This document shows positions 1 to 7,787 of a stretch of 64,000 bases of DNA, in pieces. The translations under genes were made by a program, and so were the position numbers. This DNA is from Sinorhizobium terangae (GTDB taxonomy: Bacteria; Pseudomonadota; Alphaproteobacteria; Rhizobiales; Rhizobiaceae): assembly GCF_009601505.1 (NCBI RefSeq), contig NZ_WITC01000126.1, forward strand, positions 45,530 through 109,529, written 5' to 3'. Position 1 is the first letter of the stretch; each line of letters starts with the position of its first letter. The notes under the pieces are model-generated. The model saw only the letters and a list, made by a program, of their open reading frames with translations. It was not told the DNA's origin and did not search any database.

Positions 1-1138
1 GCTCGCTTGGCATGAACAGCACAAACGGTTCGACGCTCGCGGGATCGGCGAGCGCCGCCTTGAGATCGAAAGTGATAATCGCGCCATTGTGGAAGGCGGT
101 GCCCTTGGCCGAGGTCCAGTCCGACTTCAACCGATAGATTGCCTGGCCCTTGTAGTAGCCGCCAAAGGTGGCCGTGGTCGGGAGGGGCAGGACCACCTTG
201 TGGGTGTCGGTGTGGCCGTTCGGGTAAAAGGCTTGTTCTATGTTGGAGGAATCGAGGCCGCGATGGGAGGTGTCCATCACGTAATTGCCGTCGATGTCGC
301 GTAGCACGCCGCGCTCAGCCGAGACGTCCTTCTTATCGCCACGGAAAATCTCGACGGCCTGATCCAGGCTCTGGCCGCGTTTAAGCACCTTGGTGACATA
401 GGCGTAGCCGGAAGCGGTCACGTCGCCCGGCGTCCATTCCCGGGTCACATAGATCGTGTTCTCGTCCACCCAGCTCACCGACTGCTTGCCTTCCGGCAGG
501 ACGAAACCGTCCTTAACGAATTGACCCTTGGTAACGTCGAATTCGCGCACCACATGCGCATCCTTGCCGCCATCGGACAGGTGGATCAGACAGAGATTGT
601 TGGCGGGCGGCATGCAGTCCGCGTCTTCGAACACCCAGGTCTTTCCCTCGGCCTTGGACAGCGCATCGATATCGAGAATGGTGCGCCATTGCGGGTTGCC
701 GGACATGTACGATTCCCAGGCCGTACGTCGCCACAGGCCTTGCACGTGCGTGCCGTCCTGCCATAAGCTATCGAATATGCTGCCATGCATGAAACTGTAG
801 TTATCGAACATGCCGCCATGCATGAAACGGGGCGAAGCAATCCGATCGGTGGCCTGCAGGATCTTCAGGATGTCTGCCTGGTATTCTCTGTAGCGCGGAT
901 CTTTCGACAGTCTATTGAGGGTCGACAGGTTACGCGCCTTGACCCAGTTCATCGCCTTGTCGCCGTCGATCTCGTTCAGATAGTCGCGAGGGTCAGCGGC
1001 GCCCTTGGGAGTCTTGCTGGGGTTGGAATCGATCGCCTTGGCGACGGTGGTCATCTGGGGCTGGGCGGAAGCCGTCATGGTGGTCACCGTGGCCAAGGCC
1101 ATCGCCATCATTAAGCTGTTCAGAAATGTACCGCGCAT
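1..1138 (-). CDS. Prolyl oligopeptidase (S9A), 5' part only
   Basis: The reading frame starts with ATG at 1138, stays open to base 1 and leaves the window, so only the N-terminal ~379 residues are present; the catalytic alpha/beta-hydrolase domain is outside. The first ~25 residues (MRGTFLNSLMMAMALATVTT..ASAQ) form a signal peptide, so the enzyme is probably periplasmic or secreted. Family landmarks are DPRDYLNEIDGDKAMNWVKA near the start and HVQGLWRRT with a following ILDIDALSKAEGKTWVF stretch in the beta-propeller. A purine-rich GAAGGGG lies just upstream of the start. An extra in-frame repeat FMHGGMFDNYS/FMHGSIFDSL occurs where relatives have one copy (about residues 104-124). Upstream lie a -24/-12 promoter and a NifA site. 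Family assignment is firm; substrate is unknown, normally short proline-containing peptides. Confidence 0.85.
   Translation of the reverse strand, partial: MRGTFLNSLMMAMALATVTTMTASAQPQMTTVAKAIDSNPSKTPKGAADPRDYLNEIDGDKAMNWVKARNLSTLNRLSKDPRYREYQADILKILQATDRIASPRFMHGGMFDNYSFMHGSIFDSLWQDGTHVQGLWRRTAWESYMSGNPQWRTILDIDALSKAEGKTWVFEDADCMPPANNLCLIHLSDGGKDAHVVREFDVTKGQFVKDGFVLPEGKQSVSWVDENTIYVTREWTPGDVTASGYAYVTKVLKRGQSLDQAVEIFRGDKKDVSAERGVLRDIDGNYVMDTSHRGLDSSNIEQAFYPNGHTDTHKVVLPLPTTATFGGYYKGQAIYRLKSDWTSAKGTAFHNGAIITFDLKAALADPASVEPFVLFMPSE
769..828 (-). repeat. In-frame 33-bp tandem duplication inside the S9A gene
   Basis: The 27-mers at 769-795 and 802-828 differ at only two positions and start 33 bases apart, so the duplication adds 11 codons without breaking the frame. 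The duplicated segment encodes FMHG(G/S)(M/I)FD. Confidence 0.8.
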
Positions 1139-1205
1139 GGTTTCCCCTTCGAAAGCCTCGATAAACGTATCCGAACGGTGGAACTAACCGCTTCGCCTCT
1201 CCTCT

Positions 1206-1224
1206 AAGCAAAAGCTGTGCCAGC
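1206..1224 (-). promoter_or_regulatory. Sigma-54 -24/-12 promoter of the S9A peptidase gene
   Basis: Read on the minus strand the sequence is TGGCACAGCTTTTGCT, with GG and GC exactly 12 bases apart, matching TGGCAC-N5-TTGC. It lies about 70 bases upstream of the ATG at 1138 and has a TGT-N10-ACA element behind it. Confidence 0.7.
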
Positions 1225-1294
1225 TAGATAACATTTGAATTCAAAGGGTTGTGTTGGGGCAGTGGGAGGCCGAGTAGGATAAGTGACACTGTGA

Positions 1295-1310
1295 TGTCGC
1301 AACCGCAACA
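1295..1310. promoter_or_regulatory. NifA upstream activator site (TGT-N10-ACA)
   Basis: TGT CGCAACCGCA ACA is an exact TGT-N10-ACA match about 75-90 bases upstream of the -24 element at 1221, the usual NifA spacing. It supports NifA control of the S9A peptidase. Confidence 0.6.
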
Positions 1311-1885
1311 CGCTTGTTGCTTCCGGATGGTTCTGAGACGCGGCCCGACAACACAAGGGTGCGGCCATCCTCCACCTTCCACAACTCCGCCCCGCCAAGT
1401 GCGAAAGAACGGGGCCGTTGCCCTTTACAGGGGTGAGTAAAGTTTCTTTGAAACGCACTCCCCGGACGAATCCTCGGGGCTGCCCCAGCGATTAACTCAG
1501 ATTTGGAATCCAAAATTCTGTTTCAGCAATACCCGTGATTAGCACGCGTTACCGGCGATTGCGCATGGAGACAGTGGGTTACGCCTTGTGGTTTGGAAAC
1601 CGGTTCGACGTAAGCATTCGGGGCTTGGATAGCTCCAGCCGGACATCGCGATCATCCGGGAGCTTCTGAGGACTTTGCTGAAGGGCCCTTCACCGCGCAA
1701 TCATCTTCCCCGAGGGCCGGAGCACGGGCCAGGCGCGGACTTACGGTGGTGGCGCTGAACGGCTGGAGCTTTGGCAACGTGAGCGACCATGGTCCCCTTT
1801 CGGTTGATCTGCGCCTTCCGATGCCTTGATGGCCATTTTTCGATCAAGGTCATTACGACCTTGGAATTCAGGGCCCCGCTTGTCA
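1311..1885. other. Intergenic stretch without a recognisable gene
   Basis: Open frames of 60-90 codons exist on both strands (for example minus 1241-1513), but none has a convincing ribosome site, composition or family resemblance. I see no RNA gene or insertion-sequence end. Confidence 0.5.
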
Positions 1886-2345
1886 CTAAGCAGCAAACGC
1901 CGCAGCCATCCTGCGCAGCTCGGGCATCATCCGCGGTTCTTCAGGTTCAACGATCTCCGAGGCAATATCCATCACAATGGACTTGACCAACGTTGTCTTA
2001 TTCAACGCACTCTTCCTGAAGAGTTCGTCAAACTCATCGCCCACGCGTGGGTCACTTTCATCGAAAGACGCTTTGACGGGGGTATCGTGCCAGCTTTTCC
2101 ACTTCGCTCGATGAACCTCCGCGTTTCTGCGATGCGATCTCGCGAGCAACACGGATCGCTGGCGTCGACTGCGGCGCGATAGCCACGACGGTACCACACT
2201 CGTCGCAGGTGGCCGCCATAATCTGCTTTGCCACGCCGATCCCGCTTTCGAAAGGCACGTCGTGGTAGTCGAAAGTCGTCGTAACGACTTTCCGGCACTT
2301 TTCGCAGAGCGCTTTACTCTTATCTCCAGCATACCAGATTTTCAT
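1886..2345 (-). pseudogene. Zinc-ribbon (MqsA/YgiT-like) protein, frameshifted
   Basis: From ATG 2345 the frame encodes MKIWYAGDKSKALCEKCRKV and then CDECGTVV, two CxxC pairs typical of YgiT/MqsA-type zinc-ribbon antitoxins. This frame stops at 2058. The conserved-looking C-terminal part (DPRVGDEFDELFRKSALNKT, then a segment ending in RRMAAAFAA) is in another frame that ends at 1886. One or more frameshifts near 2100-2130 therefore seem to have split a protein of about 150 residues. It follows directly downstream of a broken small gene (2392-2635) on the same strand, the order expected of a toxin-antitoxin pair. The antitoxin role is inferred from the zinc ribbon and context only. Confidence 0.5.
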
Positions 2346-2391
2346 GTTCGCCTACCTTGATGGATGTACGCTTATGAAGACCGTGTCCGGG

Positions 2392-2635
2392 TCAACGATG
2401 GAATTTTATCTACCAGTCATCTCGCTTGAGGATGTGGACTTTAACGCCCTTGAAATCATGGTGGTATTCAGAACTCTCATGATACGTACCATTGCAGCTG
2501 TCGATGATCGTTATTAGTTGCTCGGGGGAAATGTCGCCAGTCATCCAGGCATTCTTGTCCTCGATGCTCCCACGAACCTGCCTCGTAATCATTGTTGAAA
2601 GCTCGCAGTGTCGACTTGACGTTCCGATTAGTCAT
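2392..2635 (-). pseudogene. Small toxin-like gene with nonsense codon and frameshift
   Basis: Codons from ATG 2592 encode a segment with NAWMTGDISPEQLITIIDSC, then SSEYHHD, KVHILKRDDW and a TAG at 2410, immediately followed in frame by ATA AAA TTC (IKF). Relatives that I recall read WY(I/V)KF here, so the TAG looks like a mutated tyrosine codon. A better N-terminus (MTNRNVKSTLRAFNNDYEA, ATG 2635) lies in another frame, implying a second lesion near 2575. It sits upstream of the zinc-ribbon remnant, which suggests the toxin of a decayed MqsR/MqsA-like module. Family membership is a guess from motif shape. Confidence 0.4.
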
Positions 2636-2813
2636 CGTCGGCATGATGACGGCATCTCCGATTAGAAGGGCCTCGCCTTGTTCGCTGGCATTCCTTCCGT
2701 CAGGTTCGCCATCGCCCAGTTACACCACAAGTGGGGACGCGACCGGAAGCGGCGAACGATGAAGACGCATGGGAGCAATCGTCGCTTCTTTGATAGAGCC
2801 TCGCGCGTTCCGA

Positions 2814-4031
2814 TCAGGCCCAGGTCAGAATAAGATTCTTAATTCCGAATACATGACCGCCATGGGTAATCGGCGCCGTACCTTCCTTGATGCGGAAAGC
2901 TGGGATGCGCGCTAGCCATTCACGCAGGCCAATGACGATTTCTCGCCGTGCAAGGTGTGCTCCGAGGCAAAGGTGTGGACCATAGCCAAAGGCGGTGTGG
3001 TGGTTGCCCCGTCGCGCCAGATCGATAGTGTGAGGGCAATTGAATTCAGACGGATCTCGATTAGCAATCATCGTCGCACAGGAAACATAATCTCCCTCAC
3101 GGATAGGCACGCCTTCAAACTCAATATCCTTCGTGGCCACGCGGATCATCTGCACGGTTGAAAAGGCGCGCAGCAATTCTTCAGCGGCGAGCGCGAGCCG
3201 ATCCGGTTCGTTTCGCAACAACTCCTGGTCGGTTGGATTGCGTGCAAGATAGGCCATGTCAAAGCCTATGGCGGTAGCGACCGTGTCAAGTCCCCCGACC
3301 AAGAAAAGCACACCGATGCCACGGACTTCCTCTTCTGTTAAGAAGCGGCCCTCGATTTCGGCTTCCACGACGAAGGTCATGAAATCGACAGCTGGTGCCT
3401 TGCGGCGCTTCGCGGCAACTTCGTCAATGAAGGCCACGATTGACCGGGCTGCTGCCGTTCGCTCGTCTGCGGTACCGTGGAGCAAATCGCTTACCCAGCC
3501 AGCAAGTACTTCGAATCGCCTCTGCGAAAGCCCCAGAAAGCTGAGGAAGACGCTGACCGTGAAGGGCAAGGCAAAATCCTTCATGACGTCGCAGCTGGTT
3601 CTCTCTCGCGCGATGCCGTCGATCAGCGCGCCTGCTTTGACGCGGATAGCAGGCTCCAGTGCCATCACTCGCCTGGATGAGAACAACGGATCTAGCAGTG
3701 CACGAAACACGCCATGGGCCGGGGGGTCAAGTTCGAGCGGGATGACCGGCCAGTGTTCGCCCAGTGCGGAGGCGAAGATGCTGCGATGGCTGGAAAAGGT
3801 CTCTGTATCCTGCAGCACCCGGCGCTGGTCTTTCGCGCGTGTTACCACCCAGGTACCGCGTCCATCACGCGTGTTGCAAGGAGAGTAAAAGATTGGTGGG
3901 CCGTCATGAACGCAAGCCACGGCAGCGTGTGGATCCCCATTAGGCGTTGGCGCCATGCCAGGCGACGTAAAAAGGCTGAAGTCCCGGACCAGTCCGGGCG
4001 GAACATGATCTGGAATGGGGTTGGTCTTCAC
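2814..4031 (-). CDS. Cytochrome P450
   Basis: A bacterial P450 of about 405 residues. The haem-thiolate loop FGYGPHLCLGAHLARRE is near the C-terminus, the ExxR helix reads EELLR, and the I-helix segment GGLDTVAT replaces the usual A/G-G-x-D/E-T-T. I chose GTG at 4031 because AGAAGGAG precedes it by about 7 bases; the frame extends to another GTG at 4055. It needs an external ferredoxin and reductase, which are not adjacent. It most resembles the solitary CYP127-type P450 that I recall next to dctA on the S. fredii NGR234 symbiosis plasmid. Substrate is unknown. No sigma-54 promoter was seen upstream. Confidence 0.88.
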   Translation of the reverse strand: MKTNPIPDHVPPGLVRDFSLFTSPGMAPTPNGDPHAAVACVHDGPPIFYSPCNTRDGRGTWVVTRAKDQRRVLQDTETFSSHRSIFASALGEHWPVIPLELDPPAHGVFRALLDPLFSSRRVMALEPAIRVKAGALIDGIARERTSCDVMKDFALPFTVSVFLSFLGLSQRRFEVLAGWVSDLLHGTADERTAAARSIVAFIDEVAAKRRKAPAVDFMTFVVEAEIEGRFLTEEEVRGIGVLFLVGGLDTVATAIGFDMAYLARNPTDQELLRNEPDRLALAAEELLRAFSTVQMIRVATKDIEFEGVPIREGDYVSCATMIANRDPSEFNCPHTIDLARRGNHHTAFGYGPHLCLGAHLARREIVIGLREWLARIPAFRIKEGTAPITHGGHVFGIKNLILTWA

Positions 4032-4272
4032 TCGCTTTCTCCTTCTGTCAATCACTCATCCGCTGCGCGGGCTGTTGAAAATCTGGGCGGAGGGAGGAAT
4101 CCGTCCGGAATCGCGTTTGCCACCTGGGCGACCACGAAGGACGCGAGAGGTGGAATACTGGGGAATACACCTGCCCCACAGACAGGCAGCCGATGGTCGC
4201 GCAACAAGAAACTGGGGGCGATCCGCGAAATAGACCGCCCAAAAGAGCAGTTGCCGTCCGGGTGCAAGGTCA

Positions 4273-5601
4273 TCACTCCGCTGGCTTGACACCCCCCCGC
4301 ATGGTGTGGACCGGCGCGTTGCCTGCAAGGGCGGTTGCAAGCTGCGCCCGGGCAAGCTCGCCTTCCCATTTCGCCACGACAACCGTTGCAACCGCATTGC
4401 CTATTAAGTTGGTAATTGCGCGGCACTCCGACATGAAGCGGTCGATGCCGAGGATCAGCGCCATGCCGGCGACCGGTACGGAGGGAACGACGGAGAGCGT
4501 TGCAGCCAGCGTGATGAAGCCCGCGCCCGTGATGCCGGCAGCCCCCTTCGAGCTCAGCATGGCGACAAGCAGGAGCAGGATCTGGTCACCGAGCGACAGC
4601 GGGATATCGGTCGCCTGCGCGATGAAGAGCGCGGCAAGCGTCATGTAGATGTTGGTGCCGTCGAGGTTGAAGGAATAGCCGGTCGGGATGACGAGGCCGA
4701 CCACCGAGCGCTTGCAGCCGGCCTTCTCCATCTTGTTCATCAGGCCCGGCAGCGCCGCCTCCGAGGAAGACGTTCCGAGCACCAGCAGCAGTTCTTCCTT
4801 GATGTAGCGGATGAGCGCGACGATCGAGAAACCGTTGTAGCGCGCGACCGCGCCAAGCACGATGAAGACGAAGAGGAAGGAGGTGAGGTAAAAGGTGCCG
4901 ATGAGCATGGCGAGGTTGGCGATCGACGCCACGCCGTACTTGCCGATGGTGAAGGCCATCGCACCGAAGGCGCCGATCGGGGCGGCCTTCATCAGGATCG
5001 CCACCAGACGGAAAATCGGCAGCGTCAGCGCATGCAGAAAATCGACCACCGGCTGGCCTTTTTCGCCGACCATCGCAAGCGCGACGCCGAACAGAACCGA
5101 AATGAACAGCACCTGCAGGATGTCGCCCTCGGCGAAAGCACTGACCAACGTCGTCGGAATGATGTTCATGAGAAAGCCGGTGACCGACGCCTCATGTGCC
5201 TTCTCGGTGTAGGTGGTGACCGCCTTCATATCGAGCGAGGCCGGATCGATATGCATGCCGGAGCCAGGCTGGACCACATTCGCGACGATGAGTCCGACGA
5301 TGAGCGCGAGCGTGGAAAAGGTCAGAAAGTAGATCATCGCCTTGCCGGCGACGCGCCCGACCTTGGCGAGATCGGTCATGCCGGCAATGCCGGTCGCGAC
5401 CGTCAGGAAGATGACCGGCGCGATGATCATCTTGACGAGCTTGATGAAGGCGTCGCCGAGCGGTTTGAGCTCGGTGCCGATATCCGGATAGAAATGCCCG
5501 AGCAGGATACCCGCAGCGATCGCCGCGAGGACCTGGACATAGAGATGCCGATAAAGTGGTGTCTGGCGGTGGACCTCCGCGGAATGTTTTGCGATCGACA
5601 T
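4273..5601 (-). CDS. dctA: C4-dicarboxylate transport protein DctA
   Basis: Inner-membrane symporter for succinate, fumarate and malate, the carbon supplied by the plant to bacteroids. The protein (442 residues from ATG 5601) has the full DAACS fold, with hydrophobic helices throughout and the conserved GTSSSEAALPGLMNKMEKAG hairpin followed by PTGYSFNLDGTNIYM. The start MSIAKHS is preceded by GTGGAGG; an upstream in-frame ATG at 5622 lacks a ribosome site. It lies 112 bases downstream of nifQ on the same strand with no obvious own -24/-12 element, so cotranscription with nifQ is likely. No dctB/dctD regulators are present, as expected of a symbiosis-plasmid copy (dctA1). Confidence 0.95.
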   Translation of the reverse strand: MSIAKHSAEVHRQTPLYRHLYVQVLAAIAAGILLGHFYPDIGTELKPLGDAFIKLVKMIIAPVIFLTVATGIAGMTDLAKVGRVAGKAMIYFLTFSTLALIVGLIVANVVQPGSGMHIDPASLDMKAVTTYTEKAHEASVTGFLMNIIPTTLVSAFAEGDILQVLFISVLFGVALAMVGEKGQPVVDFLHALTLPIFRLVAILMKAAPIGAFGAMAFTIGKYGVASIANLAMLIGTFYLTSFLFVFIVLGAVARYNGFSIVALIRYIKEELLLVLGTSSSEAALPGLMNKMEKAGCKRSVVGLVIPTGYSFNLDGTNIYMTLAALFIAQATDIPLSLGDQILLLLVAMLSSKGAAGITGAGFITLAATLSVVPSVPVAGMALILGIDRFMSECRAITNLIGNAVATVVVAKWEGELARAQLATALAGNAPVHTMRGGVKPAE

Positions 5602-5712
5602 GATATCCTCCACGTGGTGCATGCGTGTGTCGTAAAACCGAGCATGCTAATTGGCGGCAAAGCCTTCGCGGCGGTGTAGAGCCGCCTCGGCGGCGCCTAA
5701 ACAAGGTCGGTC

Positions 5713-6390
5713 CTAATCGACCCCCAGGGGAACACTCTCGCCCTCCTCAGGGGCAAAGCAGCTCTCCAAGTCCTTGCATTCCTGGCATGCGGGCGCCGTG
5801 CACAGCGAAAAGCCCTCAGCCTCACAGAGCTTGCGATAAAGGTATTTCTTCCACCGCATGTTGTCGGTATTGCCGGCCGCAAGCGTTGGGAAGTGGGTGG
5901 CGAGCAATCGGTTGAGTTCGACCCGATCGAAAAGACCGAGCTCCCTCCAGAGATGGCCGTGGCGCAAGGCACGGCGGGCTATGATCTTGGCGAAACGTAC
6001 GCTCGCCAAATCCCCCGCTCGAGCATGCGCAAGCAGCAGACCGCGCAGAAGTTCCTCCTCGAGCCCGGGCTCCGTATCGCTTACGTCCACCAAGCGAAAA
6101 GCGTGAATAGTTGGTGCGGGGAAACTGCAGTTCAGGATGTCTCGCAGCTCGACTTGCGAAAGGCCGGTTGCCTCTGTCGCAGTTGCCTCGCCGGCATCGA
6201 TTTCCTCGAGTGCACGCGAAAGGACACAAGCAAGCACGTACTGATCGAAGTCCATTTCGAGGTCTATAGGCGGCCAGGGTCCAAGTCCTAGCAATTCGGA
6301 TAATTGTCGCCAACCGGGCCGATCGGTCATTCTGATTCCAAGTGTTGATCTTACGTTCGACAAAGCGCGGACTTGAGCTAGAGTTGACAT
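5713..6390 (-). CDS. nifQ: NifQ, molybdenum delivery for FeMo-cofactor
   Basis: NifQ carries a Mo-Fe-S cluster and supplies molybdenum for nitrogenase cofactor assembly. The C-terminal cysteine cluster CTAPACQECKDLESC (Cx4Cx2Cx5C) is diagnostic, and FxxxIIARRALRHGHLWREL in the middle fits the family. Start MSTLAQ at ATG 6390 is preceded by AAGGAGA; the frame extends upstream to 6471 without support. It heads a probable nifQ-dctA unit and is divergent from the peroxiredoxin gene. A -24/-12-like element and an exact NifA site lie upstream. Confidence 0.92.
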   Translation of the reverse strand: MSTLAQVRALSNVRSTLGIRMTDRPGWRQLSELLGLGPWPPIDLEMDFDQYVLACVLSRALEEIDAGEATATEATGLSQVELRDILNCSFPAPTIHAFRLVDVSDTEPGLEEELLRGLLLAHARAGDLASVRFAKIIARRALRHGHLWRELGLFDRVELNRLLATHFPTLAAGNTDNMRWKKYLYRKLCEAEGFSLCTAPACQECKDLESCFAPEEGESVPLGVD

Positions 6391-6473
6391 GTTTGTCTCC
6401 TTCCCTTTTCCTTCGACGCACCGCCGCGAGATGCTTCCCTCACGGAAATTCTGCCGCGTCCTGCCGGGCACGG

Positions 6474-6490
6474 TTCAAAGCTCGTGCCAA
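6474..6490 (-). promoter_or_regulatory. Sigma-54-type promoter of nifQ (imperfect -12)
   Basis: On the minus strand the sequence reads TTGGCACGAGCTTTGA. The -24 half is perfect; the -12 half has TTGA in place of TTGC at the right spacing. It lies about 90 bases upstream of the nifQ ATG, with a TGT-N10-ACA about 95 bases further up. Confidence 0.5.
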
Positions 6491-6579
6491 TCAAATCTGC
6501 TGGGCCGAAGAAGTAACTTTCCGGTTGTCATTCAAGGACTAAATGACGGTTTGACAGGAACACAGGGGGAGTGCGGCCG

Positions 6580-6595
6580 TGTCAGGAAGACGACA
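6580..6595. promoter_or_regulatory. NifA upstream activator site for nifQ
   Basis: TGT CAGGAAGACG ACA matches TGT-N10-ACA exactly. It lies between divergent nifQ and peroxiredoxin genes, at normal NifA distance from the nifQ promoter and about 250 bases from the peroxiredoxin promoter. Confidence 0.6.
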
Positions 6596-6841
6596 AGGAC
6601 GACATGAGATGTCGGTTCTCTGCCAAGGACAGCGGCCGGATTCCTTAACGGGAAACGCGGAACCGTAGTTTTCGGCAAACTCCGGACATATCGGCTTTGC
6701 AGGTCGCAGCGTTGCTACCCGCGAGCGGCTGCCAGCCCATGGCGCCGACCGGTTGAGCCTCAAGAAGTCGCGTGTGCCGGAGTCTGTGCCCCAATTGCCA
6801 ACACGCGCCACAAAGCAGTGCTGTTGCAGCTTTGATGTCAA

Positions 6842-6858
6842 GTGGCACGGCGCTTGCT
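6842..6858 (+). promoter_or_regulatory. Sigma-54 promoter of the peroxiredoxin gene
   Basis: GTGGCACGGCGCTTGCT has perfect -24 (TGGCAC) and -12 (TTGC) blocks at the right spacing, about 100 bases upstream of the ATG at 6957. No exact TGT-N10-ACA was found closer than the one at 6580. Confidence 0.8.
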
Positions 6859-6956
6859 TTTTGCTCGTTGGCAGCCGCCAAGCTGCCATCAAGTGACGGT
6901 GGTTTCGCAAGAGAGGCAGAGCCGGCGAGTGCGCCAGTTCTTTTGACGAAGGAGTA

Positions 6957-7511
6957 ATGCTGATGCTTATGAAAAAAAGAATTCCCTTCGTTGCCTTTCG
7001 CACCCGCGTACGCGACGAGACGATAGAGGGGCCAAATCCATATCGGTGGGAAGTCAGAACAACCGAGGATTACTTCAGTGGCAAGCGCGTCGTTCTGTTT
7101 TCGCTCCCCGGTGCGTTCACGCCGACCTGCTCAACTCGGCAACTGCCAGATTTTGAGAAGCTTTATGACGAATTCCGGAAGGAAGGAATCGACTCAGTCT
7201 ACTGCCTGTCAGTCAACGATGCCTTCGCCATGAATGCGTGGGGGAAGGCGTTAGGCGTAGAGAAAGTCGGGCTTATTCCGGATGGTTCCGGCGAATTCAC
7301 CCGCAAGATGGGCATGCTGGTCGCAAAGGACAATCTTGGCTTCGGGATGCGCTCTTGGCGCTACGCTGCCGTGGTCAATGATGGCGTGGTGCAGCAATGG
7401 TTCGAAGAGGAGGGTCTCTCGGACAACTGCGAGTCCGATCCCTATGAGGTCTCCTCTCCGCAGAACATTCTTGAAACGCTGAGGACACACAATACCGCGG
7501 CCGCCTCTTGA
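6957..7511 (+). CDS. Peroxiredoxin (Prx5/PrxS type)
   Basis: Thiol peroxidase that reduces hydrogen peroxide and organic peroxides, probably protecting nitrogenase-containing cells. The peroxidatic site reads PGAFTPTCS (PxxxTxxC) at about residues 51-59, typical of the Prx5 subfamily; an additional cysteine occurs in DNCESDPYE. Length (184 residues) is normal. GAAGGAG lies very close to the first ATG (6957), so translation may start at one of the next in-frame ATGs (6963 or 6969). The strong -24/-12 promoter indicates expression with the nif regulon, as reported for rhizobial prxS. It is divergent from nifQ. Confidence 0.9.
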   Translation: MLMLMKKRIPFVAFRTRVRDETIEGPNPYRWEVRTTEDYFSGKRVVLFSLPGAFTPTCSTRQLPDFEKLYDEFRKEGIDSVYCLSVNDAFAMNAWGKALGVEKVGLIPDGSGEFTRKMGMLVAKDNLGFGMRSWRYAAVVNDGVVQQWFEEEGLSDNCESDPYEVSSPQNILETLRTHNTAAAS

Positions 7512-7787
7512 GCGGTCCCCGACAGGATTTTGATGTTTCTGCGAGAGCTTTTCCATATCGCGGAGCCCGGGCAACTGACGGTGATCCCCGCAGCCGCCGG
7601 GCCGCCCTAAACGGCCCTTGTCCACCGCACTCTCATGATTTCCGCGCCGCCAGGCAATCGAGTTCAAGACCAACTCTGCAGGCCGCCCAAGCTCGCCAGC
7701 TCCTGGATGCCCGCAACTGCACGCCGTTATTGAGAGCCCACACCCAGACTACGGTGCTCGATTTAACAAAGGAAGAGGTCAACATCC

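Noticed and set aside
5032..5679. Long plus-strand frame (215 codons) opposite dctA
   Set aside because: It is the antisense shadow of a well-recognised transporter gene, rich in Arg/Asp/His from mirrored codons, with no family resemblance.
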